In this document: one piece after another, positions 35,801 through 42,055 of the stretch
Numbering within the stretch: position 1 is the stretch's first letter
How the letters are laid out: each line of letters opens with the position of its first letter
DNA from: Desulfobacteraceae bacterium UBA2174
Lineage (GTDB): Bacteria; Desulfobacterota; Desulfobacteria; Desulfobacterales; UBA2174
Assembly (NCBI GenBank): GCA_002327445.1
Contig: DCWA01000022.1
Span: 1-64,000, forward strand
Direction of reading: 5' to 3'
Length of the DNA stretch: 64,000 nt
Notes under the pieces: model-generated
What the model saw: only the letters and a program-made list of their open reading frames with translations
Databases searched by the model: none
Told to the model about the DNA's origin: nothing
Translations under genes and position numbers: made by a program

Positions 35801-37792
35801 ATGGCCGGACTGCTCAAGACCGTGGCCCGGGAGATTCCCGAAGCCCGGGTCAAGGTGGTGGACCTGGCCGCCGACGACCCGGCCGCATGCCTGGACGAGG
35901 CCGCCGAAGCGCTGGCGGCCGAAATCTGCGGCAACGACCGGCGGGTGGAAGTCGGCCGCCGCGATGGCCGGCGTTTCGGCCTCTGTCTGATGCCGGCGGC
36001 CCCGGGCGGCGACGGGGTCCTGGTGGCCGAGGGCGACACGGTGCTGGTCACCGGAGGGGCCCGAGGCATCGCTTTCGCCATCCTCCAGGGCTTGGCCGAG
36101 CGATGGCGCGGCGAACTGCTGATCCTGGGACGCAGCGAGATCGAAACGGAGGATGCCGAACTGGCGGCGGCGGTGGACGAGGCGGCGCTCATGGGTCTCT
36201 TGCGCCGACGGCATCCCGAAGGAAAGCCGGTGGATCTCAAGCGGTTGGCGGCCAAGGTGGCGGCGGCCCGGCAGTCGCGCGAAAATCTTGAAAAGCTCCG
36301 CCGGGCCGGCATCCGGGTACGCTACCGGGCCGTGGACGTCGCCGATGCCGGCGCGGTTCGCAAGGCGTTGGAAGACTGGCCGGCCGTCAATGTCCTGATC
36401 CATGCCGCCGGCTTGGAGGAGAGCCAGCCCTTGTCCAGGAAGCGCCTGGACCAGTTCGCGCGGGTCTTTGACACCAAAGTGGCTGGAGTGCAGAACCTGC
36501 TTGCCGTTCTCCAGGATCATCCCCTGCGCAGCGTCATCGGATTTTCCTCGGTCACGGCTCGCCTGGGCAACGCCGGGCAGGCGGACTACACCGCTGCCAA
36601 CGACATGCTCGGACGCCTGCTCCAGGGTTTTCATCAGAAACATCCGGAAACCGTCTGCAAGACCCTGGCCTGGACCGCATGGGAAGGGGCCGGCATGGCC
36701 ACCCGCGAGACGGTGCGGCGAGTTCTCTCCGAGCGGGGCCTGACCTTTTTGCCCCTGGCGCGGGGAGTTCGCTTTTTCCAGGACGAACTGTCGGACCATC
36801 TGGCCGGGGAAGCGGTTTTCACCGGGCCGGATCGGGCCATGGATCCCGACGGCCTGCTGAATCCACCGGCGCCCTTCATCGACGCCAGGACGGTGCGGAA
36901 TGCCGAAGAAAGTGTCTTTGAACGCACCCTGACGATAGCCAGAGACCGGTTCCTCGACGATCACACCCGGGCCGGCGTGCCGATTTTTCTCGGCGCCACG
37001 GGCATCGAGGCCATGGCCGAGGCGGCGGTCCTCCAGGACGGCTGTGGCCGCGTGCCGGTGAGGCTGACCGAATTTCACATTCCCTACGGGATCAAACTGC
37101 TCAAGGGACGGGCCAAGACCATCGAGATCAGCGCCCGTCAGGAAGGCGACACCACCTACCGCTGCGCCATCGGATCGCGTTTTGTCGATCCGGCTGGACG
37201 GCGGGTGGGGGAGGCCAAACGGCATTTCGAGGGATGCTTCGAGCTGGCCGAACGCTGGCCCGAGGCCCCGGCGGTGGTCTGGCCGGACTTGCCCCGGCCG
37301 GCGGCCCCGGAAGATGTCCAGGCGCTGCTCTACCATCCGAGGCGGCTGTTCATGGACGGCCTCTTTCGTACCGTCACCGCCGTGGACGGCTTCGACGGGC
37401 AGCGGCTGCTCGTGCGCATCGAACACCCGGCCACCAGGGAATTTTTTGCCGGGGTGACCGATCCGCGTTTTGCCACCGACGTCCAGCTCGTCGACGCCAT
37501 GTTCCAGACCGGCGGGATGCTGGAGGTGCTCACCAGTGGCGATATCGTGCTGCCTTTCAGCATCCGGCATCTGCGCTGGTACGGCCCGCCCCGGCGCGGT
37601 GCGGTGTATCGCTGCCTCACCGAGCGGATCGCCAGCGCGGAACGGACGGTGACCTATCGGCTGACCCTGGCCGGTGAAGACGACCGTGCCGTCGTCGAGA
37701 TCGAGGGCTTCGAAATGGTCAAGGTGGATCGCTTGCAGCCGGAGGACCGCATCGCCGAGCGGCTGGTGGGAGACTTGCGCAAGGCGTCTTGA
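26846..37792 (+). CDS. PUFA/PKS-type megasynthase (NMO-NMO-KS-KS-AT-KS-ACP-ACP-KR-DH)
   Basis: One 3648-residue polypeptide. Domains in order: two PfaD-like NMO flavin barrels (about 1-330 and 340-640, the second with AGGIGTEFGAH), likely the enoyl reductase. KS1 (about 698-1150) has Cys908, HGTGT and GH. KS2 (about 1182-1640) has Cys1386 in DASCASA but LDVFGVANP and VKTEFGYF replace both His motifs. AT (1662-1950) has GHSLGE Ser1753 and GAFHTPLM. KS3 (2053-2570) has Cys2302, SHETFTPA and KGYTGHTLGA. ACP1 and ACP2 have LGIDTVKQVE with Thr2648 and Thr2750 at the usual Ser. KR (VLVTGGARGIAF about 3065, Tyr3248) is followed by a DH hot-dog (FLDDH, His3373). AGGAG fits ATG 26846. It resembles bacterial Pfa secondary-lipid synthases collapsed into one gene. 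The product is unknown. Confidence 0.88.
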   Translation: MFKRLFSAKFPLMVYNPPAVAAVDYLAAVHRAGALPVLDTEFLDTASVLAAVAELSGRQVVFGLRIMADRRDLLAQLGQSSPKGLDTLVMGYRRPEDLKDLDLVATPWHRLVEVRDLEMEAVLAPLDPHGLIVRGHEAPGRVAPVSGFILMQAYLCAGTWPVIVHGGVGWFTAAGLLAAGASGLVLDDQLYLCSESPLAPRFKERMARLEEKDTVIVDTGGEGPCRVFGQLGTRVVQELKTMEAEAAEDPAAARRLQQALMDRITPLDDPAADPAQSLFPLGQDAVLAKYFTGQGQDLRQVIEAFLVETGQRLADIDAHDPLVADSPLARDHGTRYPIVQGPMANVSDKGAFALAVLAAGALPFLAMGSLPPHLSEAMLANETEGLSRFGAGLIGIEALNHGLPAHLEQVRRHRVPFALIAGGLPAQVRALEADGIATYLHTPSLAMLENAITGGCRRFVFEGAEAGGHVGHLSSLVLWELATARLAAQSDEMLAGQTLIFAGGIGTEFGAHFISGLASHLARRGARIGIQIGSAYLFTEEIVATGAITPLYQKVVCRERCTLVMGRTVGLAARTVPTPFSRRIVAEEYRRLREKMPLTARKEAFERDNIGALLIGAKAFCPDFERMGQAAGEACLTYFQEEDQYQRGNFMVGEALAFAAAPCTIADLHARLVGRKQTLAEQLNRLELATASDGQLNDEIAVVGMGCILPEAADPRSLWQLILDRRNAVGPMPGERIDLDLFYDPDRSAPDKAYSAIAGVVSDFVFDGQRFGYSPEKAARLSRSQQMVLQTAYQAVADAGLLDGEDRLIQPLRTRTSVIVGSCLGNELSSALHLKYALPEIRAHLDRIEAFQALSPDEQKSLVEALRHGLSNGSPYEPVHGVALNMEASRIAHHLGATGRTYAVDAACATSLAALDCGVKELMTGLCDLAVVGGVNTNLTPESFVGFCKMGALSGTGSFPFDDRADGFVLGEGAAVVVLKRFRDARRDGDRIYGVIRAVGSGSDGKGKAIAAPSAKGQVMTLKRCLEGARRPVDPADVGFIEAHGTGTRMGDLVELETLKKVYGGRVRTGISSIKSQIGHLLGAAGMAGLIKALLALNHGILPPNGGFERLGSKHDLSDSGLFIVAEAVPWAAADGQPRLAAVSAYGFGGINYHLVVAEETGDTAPLPRRIFADPGFDPDEKRIVVCGLGTVLPGANDVEKFWERLCEGTPRLQPMPADRFDNRAYAAEPAESPSHIPMVQAGIVDDYRFDHARFRIPPAAARFIDRAQQFALDAAGQAIAAAGLDARLETGNRVAVILGTLAGEKYVENILRTRIPLLERILRQTDGVEAAAAAAVARELAQRLRDRYLPNTEDTVPGLLSNIVSARVSKHFGCNGANFTVDASCASATVALDLAVRGLKTGDYEAAIAGGVDCNLMPGTILAFKRLGLISDGECRVFDHRAKGYVMSEGAAVLVLATLGYARRHGLPVLAEISAMGFDASAPAHLLSPSPEAYGEAMRRCYRQVPVNPADVAHLDVFGVANPFFDALEAHAAAQVFPRPTGFGNVKTEFGYFKAANPAVVLAKLTLMASRRRLLPFFGYRPETTIVAKGQVLVARERIEEIPPNRPIHLAANVNGIGGNHGHVLVSTLPAYLAPAAAASDADARDRIAAGDWRPVEKGLAVLFSGQGAQYPGMMAELYRSRPEVRAVMDRGEAIFKARCGGSLLELMFDARGAAALNRTEATQPAVFLAGAALWELLAARGLRPDYVVGHSLGEITALFAAGVLDFADAMELVIARGRLMQDASERYPGKIMVVFEAPDRVAELIRDAGTGDVRVTNKNSLRQTAVCGPMAAMEAFGRYLKEKEVPGKVLPLSGAFHTPLMAEAAEGLRAFLERVEFRPSGLERVVANVTAAPYPGDSAGAKALLVRQLVSPVEFVASIEALHRSGCRSFLEVGPGKLLANLLKDIPLAQSECWPAIDPKAGAEASLETCLARLEKEGRIRQPAGAAARNLPASAPAQETMPGAPDGADPGFQAFLAAHPDRVQQVLEAEYERHRREKALTDLERFGFCGQSIVIAGASVGLPGTGNKVFNDNNFDKLLAGRNFIEPLTRDEKERILDMNITRVFKEADGSARLVNITRIEEVVQLAGKLGYFNLKNEYGIEADYDITIALSIAAGIEALHDARIPLVQQFRETSSGTLIPDGYGLPAEMQATTGVILTSLFPGFETLIDQMNNYYYNKFYVKPYKDLEKIYYHLMESVRDEEIKEQITEWFFKIKERRKRYGNYKFNRNLLFDVVPLGSAHFAQLVKAKGPNMQMSGACASTTQAVGVAEDWIRTGRCERVIVIGGEAATSPVQSPWIASGFLAMGAATVKNVVEEAAKPFDAERNGTILGSGAVGMVVERADTVAARGLAGQAEILGTRIGNSAFHGTRIDVAHVAGEMQRFVADVERRHGLRPADYAPHLVFMSHETFTPARGGSAEAEVEALRRTYPDHYPQIVITNTKGYTGHTLGAAIEDAVLVKALQHKRVPPIANLRRVPEAFADLKFSTGESGDFRYGLHFSAGFGSHFAFLMLRRLEEKSVAGNPVYQQWLRRVTGLEDPVPVVSNHTLVVEGAAPVERPSLAPVPPSPAIDVAAAVQQIIAEQTGYTVDMLDAALDLEADLGIDTVKQVETFGRISRHFDLAVPEDLRLAELNTIDKIAGYIRSRLGEGLPPVAAGTPEVEKAADQISQGGQDVVATVQQIIAEQTGYTVDMLDAGLDLEADLGIDTVKQVETFGRISRHFDLAVPEDLRLAELNTIDKIAGYIRSRMGESQAAPAVEKTPAATAAPTASDAEAHDAGVHGPTVLRCEPQVVALEDLKPAVEASLAGRKLLVTCDDHGLWERLATRLGAAGARLVTLGRGQKVQYPCDFLDPVETAAVMDRVLAAHPDLNGLIHLLPVDAFLDGGSGERREEINVAVTSFFAAIQRLQPRLAQDGLVAAASFNSVVFAYDGSDRPVYPAFAGMAGLLKTVAREIPEARVKVVDLAADDPAACLDEAAEALAAEICGNDRRVEVGRRDGRRFGLCLMPAAPGGDGVLVAEGDTVLVTGGARGIAFAILQGLAERWRGELLILGRSEIETEDAELAAAVDEAALMGLLRRRHPEGKPVDLKRLAAKVAAARQSRENLEKLRRAGIRVRYRAVDVADAGAVRKALEDWPAVNVLIHAAGLEESQPLSRKRLDQFARVFDTKVAGVQNLLAVLQDHPLRSVIGFSSVTARLGNAGQADYTAANDMLGRLLQGFHQKHPETVCKTLAWTAWEGAGMATRETVRRVLSERGLTFLPLARGVRFFQDELSDHLAGEAVFTGPDRAMDPDGLLNPPAPFIDARTVRNAEESVFERTLTIARDRFLDDHTRAGVPIFLGATGIEAMAEAAVLQDGCGRVPVRLTEFHIPYGIKLLKGRAKTIEISARQEGDTTYRCAIGSRFVDPAGRRVGEAKRHFEGCFELAERWPEAPAVVWPDLPRPAAPEDVQALLYHPRRLFMDGLFRTVTAVDGFDGQRLLVRIEHPATREFFAGVTDPRFATDVQLVDAMFQTGGMLEVLTSGDIVLPFSIRHLRWYGPPRRGAVYRCLTERIASAERTVTYRLTLAGEDDRAVVEIEGFEMVKVDRLQPEDRIAERLVGDLRKAS
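34700..35216 (+). repeat. tandem ACP-coding duplication inside the megasynthase
   Basis: Two copies of about 210 bases with a 306-base period are almost identical in DNA. They encode successive carrier domains, each with QTGYTVDMLDA, LDLEADLGIDTVKQVE and LNTIDKIAGYIRSR. The linker between them differs. Near identity at silent sites suggests recent duplication or gene conversion. Confidence 0.85.
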
Positions 37793-37889
37793 GGAAGGAC
37801 GAATTCCGGAACAGTGTCGCTTTACGGATCATCGTAAAAAAGTGACCGCGGGAGCAGCGCCTTGCCATGACACGGTTCAGCGGCGAGGC

Positions 37890-37933
37890 TTGACCCGTGG
37901 CTTGTTTTACCATATTTAATTAGTAAGACAAGC
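37890..37933 (+). promoter_or_regulatory. vapBC promoter and operator
   Basis: TTGACC (37890-37895), a 17-base spacer and TATTTA (37913-37918) form a good sigma-70 promoter. An inverted repeat, GCTTGTTTTAC (37900-37910) and GTAAGACAAGC (37923-37933) with one mismatch, is centred on the -10 box. This is where autorepression by the antitoxin/toxin complex is expected. Confidence 0.6.
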
Positions 37934-37948
37934 TGGAAGGGGTAAGCC

Positions 37949-38188
37949 ATGGAACTGATCAAGGTGTCTTCAAAAGGGCAGTTGGTGATACCGGCGGCGA
38001 TTCGCAAAAAATTCGACGTCAGACCCGGCATGTACTTCGAAGTCGAGGTCCAGGACCGTCATATCGTTCTGACCCCAGCCAAACAAGGTCCCCTGGAACG
38101 GCTTTACGGAAGATTCGAAGGGGAGGATGCACTGGCAGACCTGGAGCGTGAACATGCCGAAGAAATCGCCGGAACCGCTGGTTCTTGA
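37949..38188 (+). CDS. vapB: AbrB/MazE-type antitoxin, VapB
   Basis: 79 residues. VSSKGQLVIPAAIRKKFDVRPG is the swapped-hairpin AbrB DNA-binding fold. The C-terminal half, acidic with a Leu-rich helix (ALADLEREHAEEIAG), would wrap the toxin. It should repress its own promoter through the inverted repeat upstream and neutralise the PIN toxin whose gene overlaps its end by 35 bases. It sits between the megasynthase and its likely PPTase, an unusual place for a toxin-antitoxin pair. GGAAGGGG lies before ATG 37949. Confidence 0.85.
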   Translation: MELIKVSSKGQLVIPAAIRKKFDVRPGMYFEVEVQDRHIVLTPAKQGPLERLYGRFEGEDALADLEREHAEEIAGTAGS

Positions 38189-38579
38189 CGCCTGGGCGCT
38201 GGTGGCCCTGCTATTCGGGCAGGAACCGGCCGCCGCGGTGGTTCGTGAACTGTTCGCAACGGCAGGAACCGTCGGCCTGCCGTTGCACATGTCATGGATC
38301 AACCTCGGCGAGGTATATTACACGGTAGGCAGGCGCAAAAGTATGGATGCGGCCGAGGATGTGCTGAGCGACATCCTCAAGTTGGCGATACGGGTCCATG
38401 AGCCTTCTCGAAAGGACATTCTTGCCGCCGCCCGGCTCAAGGCGGTTCATCGGCTTTCCTATGCGGATGCATTTGCCGTTGGCTTGGCTGAAAAACTCGG
38501 TGCCGTCATCTGTACCGGCGATCCCGAAATCGTTGGTTTGTCCACAACCATTCAAGTGATGGCGTTGTCGCGGGCTTGA
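38154..38579 (+). CDS. vapC: PIN-domain ribonuclease toxin, VapC
   Basis: 141 residues. PIN-domain acidic residues are visible in LVLDAWALVALL, INLGEVYYT, SYADAFAVGLA and TGDPEI, the set that binds Mg/Mn for RNA cleavage. Known VapC toxins cut tRNA or rRNA. The target here is unknown. ATG 38154 overlaps vapB in another frame, the usual coupled arrangement, and begins the conserved sequence. The longer frame from 38127 adds only non-conserved residues. Confidence 0.85.
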   Translation: MPKKSPEPLVLDAWALVALLFGQEPAAAVVRELFATAGTVGLPLHMSWINLGEVYYTVGRRKSMDAAEDVLSDILKLAIRVHEPSRKDILAAARLKAVHRLSYADAFAVGLAEKLGAVICTGDPEIVGLSTTIQVMALSRA

Positions 38580-38582
38580 TCG

Positions 38583-39374
38583 ATGCCGAATTGTTGCTCC
38601 GATCCGGATAGCGCCGGCATGCCGAATCCCAGCCGCAACCGCCTGCCGCCAGGCACTGTTTCAGAAATCGCGCAAAACATTCGCCTCTGCCGGGTGGACA
38701 TCGAAGCCCTGGTGAAGAATTGGTTCGGCGATTCAGGAATCGAAGGTCTGCGCCGGCCGGCGCGGGATCTCTCATCCATCGCCCCACTCCCGGATTGGCT
38801 GGCGCCGGGGGAACTGGAAACCGTCCAGGGTTTCAAGGCATTGAAACGGCAGGTGGAATGGCTGGCGGGACGCCTGGCGGTGAAGACCCTGGTGACCGCC
38901 TGCCTCGATGCGGGTCTGGCGCCCACGAACGTCACGGTGGCCTGTGAACCCCAAGGAGCACCCTACCTGCCACTGTTTCCGGGCCACTGCCTCTCGATCA
39001 CCCACGCCGGCCGCTGGGCCGCCGCCGCCGTCAGTCTCGACCCCGCACTGGCCATCGGTATCGACATCGAGCGTTTGTCCATTCCCGGCACCCGGGCGTT
39101 TCTCGACCTGGTTTTCAGCGCCCGAGAGCAGGCGGCGCTGGATCGTTCGGATCCCTTGTCCCTGCCTCGGGCCTGGACCTTGAAGGAAGCCTACCTCAAG
39201 TACATCCGGCGGGGTTTTCATCGCAGCCTGCGCCAGGTGGAACTCATAGACGGCAATCTGCTGGAACACGGCCGTCCGGCGCCGGTGCGCTGGACCGTGA
39301 CGCCCTTGGCGCCCGGGTACCTTCTGGCCTTGGTCTTCGGCGCCCGACCGTCACCTTCCGCCGAGCCCGATTGA
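38583..39374 (+). CDS. 4'-phosphopantetheinyl transferase, Sfp type
   Basis: 263 residues. The two hallmark motifs are present: AIGIDIERLS (Mg-binding Asp and Glu) and WTLKEAYLKYI. LSITHAGRWAAAAV supplies the CoA-binding His region. The enzyme transfers phosphopantetheine from CoA to carrier-protein Ser residues. Four bases after vapC and close to the megasynthase, it is the natural candidate to activate the tandem ACPs. Those carry Thr instead of Ser at the expected site, which makes the pairing worth testing. The start may be ATG 38583 or ATG 38619; neither has a strong ribosome-binding site. Confidence 0.88.
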   Translation: MPNCCSDPDSAGMPNPSRNRLPPGTVSEIAQNIRLCRVDIEALVKNWFGDSGIEGLRRPARDLSSIAPLPDWLAPGELETVQGFKALKRQVEWLAGRLAVKTLVTACLDAGLAPTNVTVACEPQGAPYLPLFPGHCLSITHAGRWAAAAVSLDPALAIGIDIERLSIPGTRAFLDLVFSAREQAALDRSDPLSLPRAWTLKEAYLKYIRRGFHRSLRQVELIDGNLLEHGRPAPVRWTVTPLAPGYLLALVFGARPSPSAEPD

Positions 39375-39478
39375 GGGCTTATCTTCGCAATCTAGCGGGG
39401 CTGTGATAGAGTAGAAATTCAATCCTGGGAGTCTATTCGAACCCTGGCGTCGTGGTCCCGCGACGCCAAATCGCCGCT

Positions 39479-39586
39479 GGTTGAAGTCTTGACGGCGGGA
39501 ACAGGGAGAGACGCCCAGGATGGCCTCGACGCTGATGCTCAGCTTGCGGCGGTTGAAGTCTTGACGGCGGGAACAGGGAGAGACGC
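39479..39586. CRISPR. minimal CRISPR-like element: two 36-nt repeats, one 36-nt spacer
   Basis: Identical 36-base repeats lie at 39479-39514 and 39551-39586. Each starts GGTTGAAGTCTTGACGG and ends GGGAGAGACGC. They are separated by a 36-base unrelated spacer (39515-39550), and identity stops exactly at the repeat ends. The repeat has GTCT/AGAC inner ends that can pair. No cas gene or further repeat is in the window. The second repeat ends 7 bases before the start codon of the next gene, so it may be an orphan array or simply a duplicated leader. Confidence 0.45.
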
Positions 39587-39593
39587 GGCGACA

Positions 39594-40412
39594 ATGATCA
39601 AGCGACTGCATTGCCTGATCCTGATCCTGATCCTGGCGACGGTTTCGTGCCAAACCGGTCCGGCGTCGACCGCCACCGGCGAACTCTGGACCCGAACGGC
39701 CGCCGAATACACCGCCTGCGGCCATCAGGCCTACAACGCGGCCCGGACCCAACTCGATGCGGCCCTGGCCGACCGGAGCTGGACGGCGGCCCTGGAGCAG
39801 GGTGGAGACGTTGGCGGCCTGCCTCCGGCCGTGGTCTTCGATATCGATGAAACGGTGCTGGACAGCTCCGAATTTCAGGGCTGGCGGGTGCTGCACGGCG
39901 GCGGGTTCAAAAAAGGCGAGTGGGACCGGTGGGGACGTCTGAACCGTGCCCGGCCCATTGCCGGGGCGGTGGATTTCATCCATCATCTCCGGGATCGGGG
40001 GGTCGCGGTGTTCTTCATCACCAACCGCGGCTGCCAGCGGCGTGCGGAAAGCGAATCGGCCTGCCCCCAGGAGGCCGAAACCATTGAAAACCTGCAAAGC
40101 CTGGGGATTTTCGGGGTCACGGAAGCGCACCTGCTGCTCAAGGGGGAAGCCAGGGAATGGGGATCGGACAAGGCGAGCCGCAGGGCGGGCGTGGCCCGGC
40201 AATTCCGGGTGTTGATGATTTTCGGCGACGATCTCAACGATTTCATTCCCGGTGTCAGGGGCGGAATCACTCCGGAGGAGCGGCGGGAAAAGGCCGGATT
40301 GTATAAAGATTGGTGGGGCCGCCGGTGGTTCATCCTCCCCAACCCGGTGTACGGTTCCTGGCGACGGGTGCTGGCCGAACCGGTCCAGCAGTATCTCGAT
40401 GCGGATTACTGA
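39594..40412 (+). CDS. HAD-family acid phosphatase, class B/e(P4)-like lipoprotein
   Basis: 272 residues. The N-terminus IKRLHCLILILILATVSC is a lipoprotein-like signal with Cys19 as the acylation site, although Thr at -3 is atypical. VVFDIDETVLD (Asp83, Asp85) is the HAD nucleophile motif, FFITNRG supplies motif II and MIFGDDLNDF motif IV. The family dephosphorylates nucleotides or other small phosphate esters at the cell envelope. ATG 39594 is chosen because the signal peptide starts there. The longer frame from 39489 runs through the repeats. It has no clear partner among the neighbours. Confidence 0.85.
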   Translation: MIKRLHCLILILILATVSCQTGPASTATGELWTRTAAEYTACGHQAYNAARTQLDAALADRSWTAALEQGGDVGGLPPAVVFDIDETVLDSSEFQGWRVLHGGGFKKGEWDRWGRLNRARPIAGAVDFIHHLRDRGVAVFFITNRGCQRRAESESACPQEAETIENLQSLGIFGVTEAHLLLKGEAREWGSDKASRRAGVARQFRVLMIFGDDLNDFIPGVRGGITPEERREKAGLYKDWWGRRWFILPNPVYGSWRRVLAEPVQQYLDADY

Positions 40413-40466
40413 GCAGTTGGGTCCATTTCCGCCTTTCTTTTCGACTGCGGATTCCTCGCTGCGCTC

Positions 40467-40549
40467 GGAATGACACGGGAAAAGGTCCTTCGGAATGACA
40501 CGGGAAAAGAACCTTCGGAATGACACGGGAAAAGGGCCTTCGGGATAAC
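40467..40549. repeat. 25-bp tandem repeat
   Basis: Units of 25 bases begin at 40467, 40492 and 40517, with a partial unit at 40542. Each reads GGAATGACACGGGAAAAG followed by a variable -CCTTC end. The array fills most of the gap between the phosphatase gene and the exported protein gene. GGAATGAC-type text also occurs in the REP-like region near 10310. Confidence 0.8.
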
Positions 40550-40585
40550 GGCAAGACACTTTCAGCTGCAAGCGAGGCGATAAAA

Positions 40586-41323
40586 ATGAAACCCAGGCTT
40601 CTGACGGCCGCACTCATGATGGCGGGTCTGTTGACGGTCGGTGCGCCGGCCCAAGCCGGCTTGCTGGACGTCTTCAGGGCGGACCTGGCGTTTACCCTGG
40701 TGGTCGACCGGTCCGAGGGGTTGCGTGTCGGCGATCCGGTGGAGTTCGAAGACGAGTCGGGACGCCGGGAGGTCATCGGTCGCATCGCCGCCATTCCCGA
40801 CTCCAGGGGTGGTGAGCCGGTGGCGTCGATCCGGATCGATGCCCGGCACAAGGAGCGGGTCCGGTCCGGCTCGCGGGTGATCATCGATCGTCCCGCGATG
40901 GCGGACGCGGCGGTGCGGATCTATATCGTGACCCCCGAGGACCGGCGCGATGCCGAACCCCTGCGCTCGGGCGCCCTGATGCTGGCGCGGACGCCCGTCG
41001 ACGAGAAGGCGGAGCGGGTGGCGGGGCAGGTGCGCGTTTTCATGGAGAGGTTGCTCGATCGCTCCCGACAGTACTTGGACCGGCTCAAGGCCGAGATCGA
41101 TGACGGGCAGCTGGACCGGTTCATGGAACAACTCGAGGAGACGGCGCGCGCGGTGAGCCGCTACAGCCAGGAACAAAAGGAACGGTTTGCCAAGGAAGTC
41201 CTGCCCGAACTGGAGCGGTTGATGGAATCAGCCCGAAAGCGGTTCCAGGATCAGCCCGACCCGCAGCGGCAAGAGGATCTGGAGCGCGAGTTCAAGCGAC
41301 TCAAGGAAGAGCTGTCGGTGTGA
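40586..41323 (+). CDS. exported MlaD/MCE-like protein with coiled-coil tail
   Basis: 245 residues from ATG 40586. A signal peptide is followed by an Ala-x-Ala site (VGAPAQAG, about residue 28). Residues 30-125 contain LVVDRSEGLRVGDPVEFED, like the MCE/MlaD core that handles lipids in the periplasm. Residues 140-245 are charged and helical (EQLEETARAVSRYSQEQ) and may form a coiled coil. It has no ABC partner nearby, so a lipid-transfer role is only suggested. A longer frame from 40520 lies in the 25-bp repeat and is rejected. Confidence 0.55.
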   Translation: MKPRLLTAALMMAGLLTVGAPAQAGLLDVFRADLAFTLVVDRSEGLRVGDPVEFEDESGRREVIGRIAAIPDSRGGEPVASIRIDARHKERVRSGSRVIIDRPAMADAAVRIYIVTPEDRRDAEPLRSGALMLARTPVDEKAERVAGQVRVFMERLLDRSRQYLDRLKAEIDDGQLDRFMEQLEETARAVSRYSQEQKERFAKEVLPELERLMESARKRFQDQPDPQRQEDLEREFKRLKEELSV

Positions 41324-41350
41324 GAAATGGCATGCCGCGCCCGCGGCCGC

Positions 41351-42055
41351 CTAACCGAACAACCCGTAGCGGACGATGCAGTAGATCGCCTTGACGCCGT
41401 CCCGCCAGCCGATCTTTTTGCCCTCATCGTAGGAGCGGCCGTAGTAGGAGATGCCCACCTCGTACACCCGGCACTTGAGCCGGGCCACCTTGGCGGTGAG
41501 TTCCGGTTCGATCCCGAAGCGGTCCTGGCGGATTTGGATCGACCGGATCACCTCGGTGCGAAAGACCTTGTAGCAGGTCTCCATGTCGGTGAGATTCAGG
41601 TTGGTGAAGACGTTGGAGAGCAGGGTGAGCATCTTGTTGCCCACGAAATGCCAGAAGAGGTGGACGCGGTGGGGGCCTTCACCGGTGAAGCGTGAACCGT
41701 AGACCACGTCGGCCTTGCCATCGACGATGGGGGCGATGAGCTTGGGGTATTCCTCCGGGTCGTATTCGAGGTCCGCGTCCTGGATGATGACGATGTCGCC
41801 GGTGACGTATTCCAGGCCGGAGCGGATGGCGGCCCCCTTGCCCCGGTTGCGCTCGTGGTAGACCACCCGGTCCACCAGGGGTTCGATCTCGGCGCGGATC
41901 AAATCCGTGGTGCCGTCGGTGGAGCAGTCGTCCACCAGGACGAGCTGCTTGCGGGCCACCGGGGCTTCGCGCACCCGACGGATCAGGTCGGCGATGGTGT
42001 CGCGCTCGTTGTAGCAGGGGATCACGACAGAGAGGGTCGGATCCGTAGTCATCAT
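41351..42055 (-). CDS. glycosyltransferase family 2
   Basis: 234 residues, GT-A fold of the dolichyl-phosphate-mannose-synthase-like group: SVVIPCYNERDTI, the donor and metal site IVIIQDADLEYDPEEYP, and GSRFTGEGPHR. No membrane segment is evident, so it probably transfers a sugar to a lipid or nucleotide acceptor at the inner membrane face. Its ATG overlaps the stop of the upstream nucleotidyltransferase gene by 4 bases, so the two are translationally coupled and may make an activated sugar and use it. It lies in the transcript that starts at the cobalamin riboswitch. Confidence 0.85.
   Translation of the reverse strand: MMTTDPTLSVVIPCYNERDTIADLIRRVREAPVARKQLVLVDDCSTDGTTDLIRAEIEPLVDRVVYHERNRGKGAAIRSGLEYVTGDIVIIQDADLEYDPEEYPKLIAPIVDGKADVVYGSRFTGEGPHRVHLFWHFVGNKMLTLLSNVFTNLNLTDMETCYKVFRTEVIRSIQIRQDRFGIEPELTAKVARLKCRVYEVGISYYGRSYDEGKKIGWRDGVKAIYCIVRYGLFG

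Noticed and set aside
27281..37570. 3429-codon open frame antisense to the megasynthase
   Set aside because: It has no recognisable domain and low-complexity Gly/Arg/His/Pro content, as expected from the third-position GC bias of the real gene on the other strand.
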